Positions 26,983 through 35,604 of a stretch of 64,000 nucleotides of DNA are shown one piece after another (within the stretch, counting starts at the first letter, position 1; the number at the start of each line of letters is the position of its first letter). The stretch is from JAFGPL01 sp963781805. GTDB taxonomy: Bacteria; Bacteroidota; Bacteroidia; Bacteroidales; UBA10428. The stretch lies in assembly GCA_963781805.1 (NCBI GenBank), contig CAWAHF010000004.1, forward strand, positions 5,518,001 to 5,582,000, read 5' to 3'. A program made the translations under genes and the position numbers. A model generated the notes under the pieces. That model ran no database searches. It was not told the origin of the DNA and was given only the letters and a program-made list of their open reading frames with translations.

Positions 26983-29136
26983 ATGACTAAATTACATACG
27001 GTATTTCAACTTTTTCTTCTGTGTTTTTTTCTACAGAATTCATTTGCCCAGTTTGGAAATGATGTTTCGTATTTATTCAGGGATAATGGTGAATACAAGT
27101 ATCTTGTTGGTACTTCAGAACCGGATTCAAACTGGAATAAGCCAGACTTTGTCGATACTACCTGGTTAATCGGACGAAAAAGCATTGGATATGGCGATGG
27201 GGATGACAGTACACTTGTGGATACCTGCATATCCCTTTACATCCGGATTAAATTCTCTATGGACCAGTTCTATCAGTATCTGAATTTTATGGCTGACTTT
27301 GACGATGGATATGTAGCCTATTTAAATGGAGTAGAAATTGCTCGTTCAAACCTTGGCAAGCCGGGAGAATCTATTCCTTATAACCGATTAGCCGACAGAT
27401 CTCACGAAGCGCAGGTATACCGTAATTTCTTCAGACCTGTGAACGGAAGATACATCGATAATTCTGTTATTGCTGCTGCCGGAGTTTTTGGAGAGAATAT
27501 CCTGGCGATTCAGGTACATAATGACAGCATAAATGGATCTGATTTGTCCTTTAACAGTTCTTTGCTCTTCTTTTCAAACCTGAATGAATATTTTATCTAC
27601 CAGGATTATTTGCGTTTTATTCGACAGGTACCTCTCGATTCCACCCGATTTCCGATAATCTCAATTCAAACGGATGAATATGGAATTGCATCCTCTTCCG
27701 CTAAGTATATAGCTCATATGTCTATCATAAACCAACCGGAGGGAATGTTTAATAAACCTGCGGATAATCCAACCGATTATAACGGAAGAATCTCGATTGA
27801 GCTAAGGGGAAAAACTTCATTGCACTGGCCAAAAAAGTCTTACAACATAGAAACTCAGAATTCGTTGGGAGAAAATCTGAATGTCTCCCTGTTAGGAATG
27901 CCCCCTGAAAATGACTGGGTTCTTTCAGGTCCATTTGGGGATAAAAGTTTGTTTCGAAATGCATTGGCATACAGGTTGGGAGAAAAATTAGGATATTATG
28001 AACCCCGGACACGTTTTTGTGAATTAATTATTAATGGGGAATTCTTAGGATTATATGTACTAACCGAAAAAATCAAACGCGATTCGGCAAGGGTAGATAT
28101 TGCCAAATTACGGCCGGAAGATATTTCGGGTACAGAATTAACAGGGGGTTATATTGTAAAATATGATAAAGATGCCTCCGGATTAATCCCCGTATATCCC
28201 AGGAGTAGCGTCATAGTACCGATACAGTGGACTTATATTAACGGATTTTTTAACGATTTCTATGCTGTGCTTGATAAACCTGAATTTCTGGACGAGGTTT
28301 CAGGATATAAAAATTATATAAATGATCAGTCATTAATTGATTATGTTATCATTAATGAAGCATTTCGAAATTGCGATGCATATCTTTTCAGTACTTATAT
28401 GCACAAAGATAAAATAACCAGGGATGGAAGAATTAATTACGGACCGTTGTGGGATTTTGATTTTTCACTGGGGAACGTTACCTGGCAGAATGCGCAATAT
28501 ACAAATGGTTGGCAGTTTGAAATTAATACGCGTCTTGGCATAACCAAAGTGATGCGCGACACCTCCTTTGCACGTAAGTTTAAGGAAAGATGGAATAGTT
28601 TAAGATTAGGGATCCTGAGCAATGATTCCCTGAATAATTTTATCGACTCACTGGCAAATGAAATACAGGATGCCAGAATAAGAAATTACAACGTATGGCC
28701 TATCATTCAATATCCTCTCACAAATAATGACCATGTAACTAATTACGATCTTGAAATCCAGAGTATGAAAAACTTCATGGTATCGAGGGTGAGTTGGATT
28801 GATTTTGCACTTAGAAGCTTGTATTATCCTCTGCCGCATTATAGCTTTAATGATGAGAATTATTCATTGAATGAATTTATGCAGGTTTATCCTAACCCGT
28901 TTAATGACTTTCTGGTTGTGGATTTCAAGAAACCTGATGTAAATGTTTTTACCATTGAACTGGTTGATATATTTGGAAGAAAAACCGGGATAGTACATCA
29001 TTTCAATGCAGGGCTTGATTCTTCAACATCAGGATACAGGTTAGACGGCTTGGCAAACCTTCCTCAAGGCATGTACATCCTTGTGTTAAGTAAAAACGGG
29101 GAGCCTGTTTCCAAGGTCAAACTCATAAAAAAATAG
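26983..29136 (+). CDS. CotH-kinase-domain secreted protein with T9SS sorting domain
   Basis: Signal peptide 1-22. The N-terminal region (about 23-190) is a beta-rich module (RIKFSMDQFYQYLNFMADFDDGYVAYLNGVEIARSN) of the kind often preceding CotH domains. The CotH domain (about 265-560) shows IELRGKTSLHWPKKSYNIET, NDWVLSGPFGDKSLFRNALAYRL, FCELIINGEFLGLYVLTEKIKRD and the metal-binding-like GPLWDFDFSLGN. A T9SS domain begins VYPNPFND. CotH proteins of spore coats are atypical protein kinases; secreted Bacteroidota relatives have no assigned role. It lies 23 bp after a GH5 gene and 58 bp before the GH3 gene, so it is co-transcribed with mannan enzymes. A structural or adhesive role, or phosphorylation of surface proteins, is open. 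Confidence 0.85.
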   Translation: MTKLHTVFQLFLLCFFLQNSFAQFGNDVSYLFRDNGEYKYLVGTSEPDSNWNKPDFVDTTWLIGRKSIGYGDGDDSTLVDTCISLYIRIKFSMDQFYQYLNFMADFDDGYVAYLNGVEIARSNLGKPGESIPYNRLADRSHEAQVYRNFFRPVNGRYIDNSVIAAAGVFGENILAIQVHNDSINGSDLSFNSSLLFFSNLNEYFIYQDYLRFIRQVPLDSTRFPIISIQTDEYGIASSSAKYIAHMSIINQPEGMFNKPADNPTDYNGRISIELRGKTSLHWPKKSYNIETQNSLGENLNVSLLGMPPENDWVLSGPFGDKSLFRNALAYRLGEKLGYYEPRTRFCELIINGEFLGLYVLTEKIKRDSARVDIAKLRPEDISGTELTGGYIVKYDKDASGLIPVYPRSSVIVPIQWTYINGFFNDFYAVLDKPEFLDEVSGYKNYINDQSLIDYVIINEAFRNCDAYLFSTYMHKDKITRDGRINYGPLWDFDFSLGNVTWQNAQYTNGWQFEINTRLGITKVMRDTSFARKFKERWNSLRLGILSNDSLNNFIDSLANEIQDARIRNYNVWPIIQYPLTNNDHVTNYDLEIQSMKNFMVSRVSWIDFALRSLYYPLPHYSFNDENYSLNEFMQVYPNPFNDFLVVDFKKPDVNVFTIELVDIFGRKTGIVHHFNAGLDSSTSGYRLDGLANLPQGMYILVLSKNGEPVSKVKLIKK

Positions 29137-29194
29137 TATTTCAAAATAGCCGGAATCAAATATTTTCTAAATATTTTTGTTCAAAACTGCCTCT

Positions 29195-31360
29195 ATGAAA
29201 AAAACCAGGTATTTATTAATTATTTCTGTGATACTGTTTACTTATTCATGCAAACCACCATCTATAAGTGATATCTATGAATTTAAATCTTTTGTTCCTC
29301 CGGTAGACTATCTCGGGGCAGGAATACGTGCCGACAGCATCCTGGAAAAACTTTCCCTGGACGAAGAAATAGAGCTGATTGGCGGACATGATATGTTTTA
29401 TACACAGGGATATAAACAATTTGGTATTCCATCATTTTATTTTTCCGATGCCACACAGGGAGTTCATTTGAGAAAGGACTTAAAAAATCAGCTTGATAGT
29501 TCCACTGCATTTCCCTGCCCGCTGGCCCTTGCCGCTACATGGAATGTTGACCTCGCCGGAGAATACGCACAAAGTATTGGCGAGGAGTGCCGTGCAGGCG
29601 GTATTGCTGTGTTGTTAGGGCCGGGAATGAATATTTACAGAATTTCCCAGAACGGACGAAATTTTGAATATTTTGGCGAAGATCCCTTTCTTGCTTCAAG
29701 AATGATTGAGAATTATGTTGTTGGAGTTCAAAGTACAGGAACCATTGCTACGCTGAAACATTTTATTTGTAACAATACAGATTATCACAGAAGAAGAAGC
29801 AATTCCATTGTTGATGAAAGAACCCTGCACGAAATCTACCTGCCTGCATTTAAAGCGGGAGTTGATGCCGGAGCAATGGCGGTTATGACCTCCTATAATC
29901 AGGTAAATGGTGAATGGGCAGGGCAGAGCAACTATGTAATCGGTAAATTATTACGCGATGATTTGAAATTCAAATGGCTGGTGATGTCTGACTGGTGGTC
30001 GGTATGGGATCCGGCAAAAGCGGTTAAAGCCGGCCTTGACCTCGATATGCCCGGGCACCCTGGAAAAGATGTTTTTAATTCTGATGAATTTAAATCAATG
30101 TATATCAGAGCCAACGCAAAAAAATTACTGAATGAAGGTAAAATCACAGGAACAGATATCCGAAAGATGACAAAAGATATACTAACCACTTTTATTTCGA
30201 TGGGATTGATGGACAGACCTGTTAAGGATACAAATTATCTTAGAAATTTTGGACAACATGAAAAAGCAGCCCTTCAAACTGCACGCGAGAGTATTGTATT
30301 GTTAAGAAATGAAAATAATATTTTGCCTATTGCAAAAGAAGGGAATAAAAAAATTCTGTTAACAGGAAAATTTGCAGAAAAACTGGCCAAAGGAGATGGA
30401 TCGGCCTATGTTGAAGGTTATCATACCATAACCTTGCATGCAGCATTATTACAGGAGTTTGGTAATCAGCTGACATGCGTAGCTAAACCATCTGCTGACC
30501 AGTTTAAGCAGGCAGATGTGATATTATTAAGTATTGGAACAGATGACAGCGAAGGATGGGACAGGCCCTTTAATCTGCCTCCTGCAACTGATTCAATGAT
30601 TGTCAGGATTGCATCCCTGAATCCAAATCTGGTAATTATTGTAAACAGCGGTGGAGGAATTCAAATGACTCGTTGGAATGATAAAGTTGCTGCAATATTG
30701 TATGCTTGGTATCCCGGACAGACCGGAAATAATGCGCTGGCTGAGATTATTGCTGGTAAGGTTAATCCATCCGGCAAACTTCCGGTAACCATTGAAAAGA
30801 AATTTGAGGATTCACCCGGATATCCATATATACCGGAGGGTGATACTTTTTATACCGACTGGAAGCAGGATGTCGATATGACCATTCCGATCAATAATAT
30901 TGATTATGACGAAGGAGTTTTTGTGGGATACAGATGGTACGATTCAAAAAATATAAAACCTTTATATCCATTTGGATTCGGTTTATCCTATACATCGTTT
31001 GAATACAGCAGCCTTAAGATTCAGGATCGGGGGATTGATGAAGCAGGTGATATCATTGTGCAATTCATGGTAAAAAATACCGGAGAGGTTAGCGGTTATG
31101 AAACGGCACAACTGTATGTTGGAGATATGGAGTCTTCTGTTTCCCGGCCTGTAAAGGAATTGAAGGGATTCAGGAAAGTTTATCTCAATCCCGAAGAAAA
31201 CATTGAAATTATCATGTTGCTCCACAAACAGGATTTTTCGTTCTGGAACGATCAAATACATTCATGGCAGATGGAGCCGGGAGCATTTAAAATTATGATA
31301 GGCGCCTCATCTGATGATATCCGTTTAACGCAGGAAATTAAATACAAGGCAGATGAGTAG
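29195..31360 (+). CDS. GH3 beta-glucosidase/beta-glycosidase lipoprotein
   Basis: A GH3 exo-acting beta-glycosidase. The ATG at 29195 (MKKTRYLLIISVILFTYSC) gives a signal peptide with a plausible lipidated Cys; an upstream in-frame TTG is less likely. The N-terminal barrel contains GPGMNIYRISQNGRNFEYFGEDP, TLKHFICNNTDYHRR, MAVMTSYNQVNGEWAGQSNYVI and the nucleophile Asp in WLVMSDWWSVWD (about D266). The alpha/beta sandwich carries GDGSAYVEG, and an FnIII-like domain closes the protein (FGFGLSYTSFEYSSL ...). Release of terminal glucose from glucomannan oligosaccharides fits the context. It is the last gene of the rightward operon and converges with the Rrf2 gene. Confidence 0.92.
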   Translation: MKKTRYLLIISVILFTYSCKPPSISDIYEFKSFVPPVDYLGAGIRADSILEKLSLDEEIELIGGHDMFYTQGYKQFGIPSFYFSDATQGVHLRKDLKNQLDSSTAFPCPLALAATWNVDLAGEYAQSIGEECRAGGIAVLLGPGMNIYRISQNGRNFEYFGEDPFLASRMIENYVVGVQSTGTIATLKHFICNNTDYHRRRSNSIVDERTLHEIYLPAFKAGVDAGAMAVMTSYNQVNGEWAGQSNYVIGKLLRDDLKFKWLVMSDWWSVWDPAKAVKAGLDLDMPGHPGKDVFNSDEFKSMYIRANAKKLLNEGKITGTDIRKMTKDILTTFISMGLMDRPVKDTNYLRNFGQHEKAALQTARESIVLLRNENNILPIAKEGNKKILLTGKFAEKLAKGDGSAYVEGYHTITLHAALLQEFGNQLTCVAKPSADQFKQADVILLSIGTDDSEGWDRPFNLPPATDSMIVRIASLNPNLVIIVNSGGGIQMTRWNDKVAAILYAWYPGQTGNNALAEIIAGKVNPSGKLPVTIEKKFEDSPGYPYIPEGDTFYTDWKQDVDMTIPINNIDYDEGVFVGYRWYDSKNIKPLYPFGFGLSYTSFEYSSLKIQDRGIDEAGDIIVQFMVKNTGEVSGYETAQLYVGDMESSVSRPVKELKGFRKVYLNPEENIEIIMLLHKQDFSFWNDQIHSWQMEPGAFKIMIGASSDDIRLTQEIKYKADE

Positions 31361-31572
31361 ACAATTCATGAGTTTGTATGTAGATCATACAATCTCTTGA
31401 ATAATATTTTTAAAATGTATTACCTGAATATGCTGCTTAAGGTATTTTCTAAATTGGTAATTCGAATGATCTTGCTTAACAATACACAAACAGCAATTAA
31501 CTGGCCGGTTTCGGATCAATGAACAAAAGATAACTGATTTTAATTGCTGACAGAAATTTTATCAACCAAATT

Positions 31573-31989
31573 CTAATCATCAATTTTAATCTTTTTTTCA
31601 ACCAAATCTTTCAGGGTTACCCCTTTGAAATAATCAATAATGAGGTTGTTAAGATTACTCCAAAATCCTCTGGAGGTACAACCATTTTCTCTTGAACAGT
31701 TGTTGGACTTATTCAGACATTCTATTACACAAATACCAGGTTCAAATGCATTATTAATATCGTACAAAGTGATTTTTTCGGGTTTCCGGCTAAGAATATA
31801 ACCTCCCTTTTTATCCTTTTTATAAATTAGCTCTGAGACTTTAAGTGCATGAATGATATGATCCAGATACTTATTAGATATCTGTTGATTTTCAGCAATC
31901 TCCTTCTGAAAAATTCCAATTTCTGAATCCTTGGAGGCAATTTCAACCATTGCCCTGATTCCATATCTCGTTTTAGTACTGAATTTCAA
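31573..31989 (-). CDS. Rrf2-family transcriptional regulator with Fe-S-type cysteine loop
   Basis: A 138-residue winged-helix regulator. MKFSTKTRYGIRAMVEIA begins the Rrf2 HTH, and QQISNKYLDHIIHALKVSELI followed by KKGGYILSR is the recognition helix and wing. The loop after the dimerisation helix has Cys at 87, 91, 98 and 104 (C-x3-C-x6-C-x5-C); the last three resemble the cluster ligands of IscR/NsrR-type members. It may therefore sense nitric oxide, oxygen or Fe-S status. It is the last gene of a leftward cluster (YceI, barrel, YceI-like, Rrf2), 17 bp after the YceI-like gene. A palindrome in the leader of the first gene is the natural operator candidate, implying autoregulation. The target ligand is unproven. 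Confidence 0.9.
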   Translation of the reverse strand: MKFSTKTRYGIRAMVEIASKDSEIGIFQKEIAENQQISNKYLDHIIHALKVSELIYKKDKKGGYILSRKPEKITLYDINNAFEPGICVIECLNKSNNCSRENGCTSRGFWSNLNNLIIDYFKGVTLKDLVEKKIKIDD

Positions 31990-32006
31990 TGTTTAACTTT
32001 ATTTGA

Positions 32007-32615
32007 CTAATCTTTATACGAAAATACAAATCCAAAATTAATCATTACTTCATCTTTTACTTTAACCAGTCCCTGAAATTTTTTTGGAGGATCTAAATTA
32101 AAGTCAGTCAGCTTGATATTTCTATATCCACTGACATAAATTAAATTATCAGAACATGAATTCACAATGCAGAATACATTATATTCTTTGGTAACTCCTG
32201 CAATCGTAATTTTTATAGGTTCATCCGTATAGGATTCACTAGTCAGAAAATTTTTCAACTGGTCGGAACCAATGCCAATAATAATTTTTGGATATTTCTT
32301 AGCCTTAAGTAATGTGAGAAAATCCTGGAAGATAAGATTATTGCTTGCTTCAAAGTTATTTACAGGAATAGAAATATTGTAGATTTTATCATTCGGAGAT
32401 TCAGTGAGAAACGAATTATTGACAAAAAAGATTTCATGCGATGGAAAATTCATGTTGAATTCAAAGTGATTGATATTACTTTTTCCTGAAATGTTGATAT
32501 AATTGCTGCAAACACTTTCCGGTTTGATTGATACTACCCTGTCTTGAGAGTGTGCCATCATCGAACCCAAGGATACAATCAGAAGAAATCCGCCAATAAT
32601 TCTGAAGGTTTTCAT
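32007..32615 (-). CDS. YceI-like periplasmic protein (divergent)
   Basis: The Met at 32615 starts a clean signal peptide (MKTFRIIGGFLLIVSLGSMMAHSQ). The mature part (about 180 residues) has the YceI-like pattern of a lipocalin-like barrel: ISIPVNNFEASNNLIFQDFLTLLKAKKYPKIIIGI and a final strand FNLDPPKKFQGLVKVKDEVMINFGFVF. It lacks the HDW motif of the first YceI gene, so it is a diverged paralogue. YceI proteins bind polyisoprenoid or other hydrophobic ligands in the periplasm; the ligand here is unknown. It lies between the barrel gene (81 bp) and the Rrf2 gene (17 bp) in the same direction. Confidence 0.75.
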   Translation of the reverse strand: MKTFRIIGGFLLIVSLGSMMAHSQDRVVSIKPESVCSNYINISGKSNINHFEFNMNFPSHEIFFVNNSFLTESPNDKIYNISIPVNNFEASNNLIFQDFLTLLKAKKYPKIIIGIGSDQLKNFLTSESYTDEPIKITIAGVTKEYNVFCIVNSCSDNLIYVSGYRNIKLTDFNLDPPKKFQGLVKVKDEVMINFGFVFSYKD

Positions 32616-32696
32616 TGTTGCTTGTTTTTCCAATTCATGTTTTAGTATGGTAAAGTCAGGGCCGAATTGGACCAAGCCCTGACTTTATGTTTAGTT

Positions 32697-33941
32697 CTAA
32701 AAAGATACGGCTGCTTCAATCATTACACCATTGAAGCCTGCATCTGAGCCATATAAATCAATAAAGTCTTTATAATCTTGTTTTACATATTCAACTTTAA
32801 GTACAGTAGATTCCAGCAAATGCCAGCCAGCAGCAACCTGAATTCTGTTTACAGCCTGATCTCCGGGTGCAGATGTATCGGTATCACCTTTTACATGGTT
32901 GTATCTCAGGCCGCCATAGAATTGTCTGGTTCCGCCAAACCGATACAATCCTTCAACTGCAAACTGGTTGAAATTAAATTCTTTACCTGAGGCGTAAAGT
33001 CCTTTTGCCATTTCGTATGTGCTAAAGAGTTCAAATCCTTTAGCCTGTCCAAACAGGTTAACCATAAGTGAATTATCTTTGTTTGACGTTCCGGGATAAA
33101 ATCTGCCGGTTGTATGATTACTTGCAATATCAACATCGGCTGCCGTAAAAGTCTGTCTTTTCATTACCAGGTAATACCTTGAACCGGTTCTGTCGCCACC
33201 ATATAGCGAATTGTTATGATTCTTCTTTGGGGTATGATAACCTGAAACCGTTAATCTTAACCGTACATCCTCCTGTAATTGTTTATCAAAACCAATTTTC
33301 CCGTATACCCCAAGTTCCTTACTGGCATCGTAAGTGGTATATTTAGTGCCGCTAAGTTTAACAAGATCCTGTTTTAGGCTACCTGTTGTTACAGCTCCCA
33401 TAGCGATAATTCCGTTTTTCCGAAACAAAACTTCCATTGCCGGTGCAGTGGTAAAGGCATCCATTACATAATTTCCAACGAATGGATTTCTTGCCGCATT
33501 GCCATTATCGGTGCGTCTGAAATGTGCATCTCCATAATTCAGTTCCATATCTCCAACGGTAATTGTCAGATAATCCATAATTTTATCAATGGTTGGGGAA
33601 TTAATAAAGGGTAATTTGTCAAAAATCAATGCGCCGCCTTTTACCCATGTATCATCATGATGTCGTGACGATAAATAGGTAACCAGATTAAGTTTAACTC
33701 CCGGAGCCAAATTGACATCCAGATTTAAATTCGCCGTAGGAAGATTAAAGCCTGAACCTAAAGGAACCAAAGCGCTGTCAGCGTGTTGATTCAGTATTTG
33801 ATACTGTAGAGCAAAATCTCCTCCCACCCTGGCATTAACTTTTTGAAATTCATCACCTGTCAACTGGGGTTCTTCAAAATTCTGACTATACCCCATTATA
33901 GCTATTATCAGGAAAACCGTAAGTATAAATACTTTTTTCAT
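32697..33941 (-). CDS. Outer-membrane beta-barrel (porin-like) protein, family unknown
   Basis: A signal peptide (1-19, ending MGYSQ) precedes a 395-residue protein made of alternating amphipathic strands, ending in VMIEAAVSF with the C-terminal Phe typical of outer-membrane barrels. FNLPTANLNLDVNLAPGVKLNLVTYLSSRHHDDTW and GDMELNYGDAHFRRTDNGNAARNPFVGNYVMDAF are distinctive; I do not recognise a named family. It is bracketed by two YceI-type genes 22 bp and 81 bp away and ends in the Rrf2 regulator. The arrangement suggests an envelope pathway in which the barrel and the lipid-binding YceI proteins work together. Confidence 0.7.
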   Translation of the reverse strand: MKKVFILTVFLIIAIMGYSQNFEEPQLTGDEFQKVNARVGGDFALQYQILNQHADSALVPLGSGFNLPTANLNLDVNLAPGVKLNLVTYLSSRHHDDTWVKGGALIFDKLPFINSPTIDKIMDYLTITVGDMELNYGDAHFRRTDNGNAARNPFVGNYVMDAFTTAPAMEVLFRKNGIIAMGAVTTGSLKQDLVKLSGTKYTTYDASKELGVYGKIGFDKQLQEDVRLRLTVSGYHTPKKNHNNSLYGGDRTGSRYYLVMKRQTFTAADVDIASNHTTGRFYPGTSNKDNSLMVNLFGQAKGFELFSTYEMAKGLYASGKEFNFNQFAVEGLYRFGGTRQFYGGLRYNHVKGDTDTSAPGDQAVNRIQVAAGWHLLESTVLKVEYVKQDYKDFIDLYGSDAGFNGVMIEAAVSF

Positions 33942-33963
33942 AATTTAAATTTTAAATTTTATA

Positions 33964-34569
33964 TTACTGAATATTACTTGAATAGGCTTGTTGCTGCTTG
34001 AGATTTATTGTAAACGATATAGTGACGTCATTCCCCGTCTTTAAAGTCCCAAACATTGCAGTTGGAGGCTGGATGCCAAATTCTGTCATATCAATTTGCT
34101 TGGAACCAATAATTTCAATTGAATTATCAGCCAATAATTTTCCTGTGAAAGGAAGATTGATGGTCCTTGATTTACCGGCAATTAAAAGTTCTCCGGTTGC
34201 TGTACCGTTAAATGTGTTTCCTTTCGAGGGTAATTTGACCTGATTCATAAGTCTAAACTTAATTTCCGGGTATTTGTCAGCCTTTAAAGCATCCTGAGCT
34301 TTATTGTCCATGATGGAATTGTGGGAGACAACACTTGTTGAAATTCCTGTAAAGTTTGCCCGATCAATGGTTATGGATGGATTTGCAATTTCGGCGGAAA
34401 TATCACATTTGAAATTTTCCACCTTCATCTCCCAATCATGTAATGTTGATGTGCCTGAAATTTTCATGGAACTGCTTTCCGGAACAAGTTTGAAACTCTC
34501 CTGAGATAACACATTGAATGATAACAGGACAAATGTGCTGGTAATAAATAATATGAGTCCTTTTTTCAT
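33964..34569 (-). CDS. YceI-family periplasmic lipid-binding protein
   Basis: A signal peptide (1-22, ending NVLSQ) precedes a YceI lipocalin-like barrel of about 175 residues. Typical features: STLHDWEMKVENFKCDI, SHNSIMDNKAQDALKADKYPEIKFRL, GTATGELLIAGKSRTINLPFTG and the closing FGIQPPTAMFGTLKTGNDVTISF. Members bind isoprenoid-type ligands and often accompany respiratory or stress genes. It is the first gene of the leftward cluster that ends with an Rrf2 regulator. A perfect 8-bp-arm palindrome lies 55-71 bp upstream of its ATG. Confidence 0.9.
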   Translation of the reverse strand: MKKGLILFITSTFVLLSFNVLSQESFKLVPESSSMKISGTSTLHDWEMKVENFKCDISAEIANPSITIDRANFTGISTSVVSHNSIMDNKAQDALKADKYPEIKFRLMNQVKLPSKGNTFNGTATGELLIAGKSRTINLPFTGKLLADNSIEIIGSKQIDMTEFGIQPPTAMFGTLKTGNDVTISFTINLKQQQAYSSNIQ

Positions 34570-34623
34570 GGTTATTTCTATTTTTTATTTGTTTAAACTA
34601 TTAAAACTATCTAAACTACTAAA

Positions 34624-34640
34624 CCTATCATAATGATAGG
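34624..34640. promoter_or_regulatory. Palindrome in the YceI-cluster leader (candidate Rrf2 operator)
   Basis: CCTATCAT and ATGATAGG are perfect inverted arms around a single A. It lies just downstream (minus strand) of a TATAATATTG stretch that resembles a -7 region, so a bound regulator would block transcription. The leader also holds several AAACTAnnn repeats at about 11-bp spacing (about 34595-34625). Confidence 0.45.
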
Positions 34641-34879
34641 ATACAATATTATACAATTTTCTTCAAAAAATGTTCTAATTTTTCGTTATTTTTTTAACAA
34701 AGTGACATAAATCAGGTTTGCCTGGAATTTCAATTCCTTAAGTTTTATCTGCATCAACTTTTATTTTTTTGATTTCTACATGCCTATATAGTAAACATAT
34801 AATAAGCATAAAAGTTGAAATTTATTTTCAGGCAGATTTTTCAAATTTACCTGATATTAAGGGTTAATAATTTGTGAAT

Positions 34880-35481
34880 AAAAAGGACGAAAATTAAATA
34901 ATCATGATTAAGAGAAGAATATTTTAACTGGTTGATTTCGCCTAGTGTATATGAATCAATTGAATACTCATCTTCTTTACGCCATATATTGTTCAGAGCC
35001 AAATATTTCCGGTATCATCAGGAGCAAAATCATAAATATAACCGATCGCTTCAGATATGGTTACTCTATACTATACCGTTACTATCTGCAGCGACTGAAG
35101 AAAATCCCGATGATATTGTTTTAATAGATATACTGTCATATGGAGGGGTGAATTTTATCAGGCTGTTTCGGCAGCATGCATATAAATTGCAGGCATTATC
35201 TAAAGCAATATTTCCAATGCCATGAAGATTCTTAAAGGAAAGAACATTTGTCCCATCTGTACATGACAATTGGCAGATATACGGAATACTGCACATGTAG
35301 GGTGGGGCATTATAATCTATAATTCCCAAAGGAAAAATATTTTTGGTACGGCAGGATTGGTGGTAATTTCAAAAATTACTTTGTCGTTCAGTTAATCTTC
35401 AATCTTTTACGGTTCAGAATCGTTTTTTTCGCAACTCATAATTAGCAGGGGAAAAAATAACATGGGAAGTAAGTTTTTCAT
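34880..35481 (-). pseudogene. Decayed beta-propeller lipoprotein gene
   Basis: On the minus strand an ATG at 35481 starts a clear lipoprotein signal, MKNLLPMLFFPLLIMSC with EKNDSEP after the Cys, then runs into stops. Propeller-like segments continue in shifting frames: LHGIGNIALDNACNLYACCRNSLIKF, SSVAADSNGIV, and after a frameshift ISEAIGYIYDFAPDDTGNIWL. The shift near 35066-35069 looks like loss of one TA in a TA-rich run, since restoring two bases joins NGIV to YRVTISE. At least three in-frame stops and this frameshift make it a pseudogene. The intact relative would be a propeller-type sensor or NHL-like surface lipoprotein; its exact function is not recoverable. Confidence 0.7.
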
Positions 35482-35604
35482 AGGATTAATTTTCCAAATC
35501 AGATGAAAAAAAGGACGTACAGGTTGCATTTCCGTTTTTATTTTTTTAGTAATCCTTCTATCTTTATTGAATTAAATTAAAAACATTAAAATGCAACGAT
35601 TTAT

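Noticed and set aside
34932..35225. Plus-strand open frame of 97 codons
   Set aside because: It is antisense to the propeller pseudogene, whose minus-strand conceptual product is clearly protein-like; the plus frame is not.
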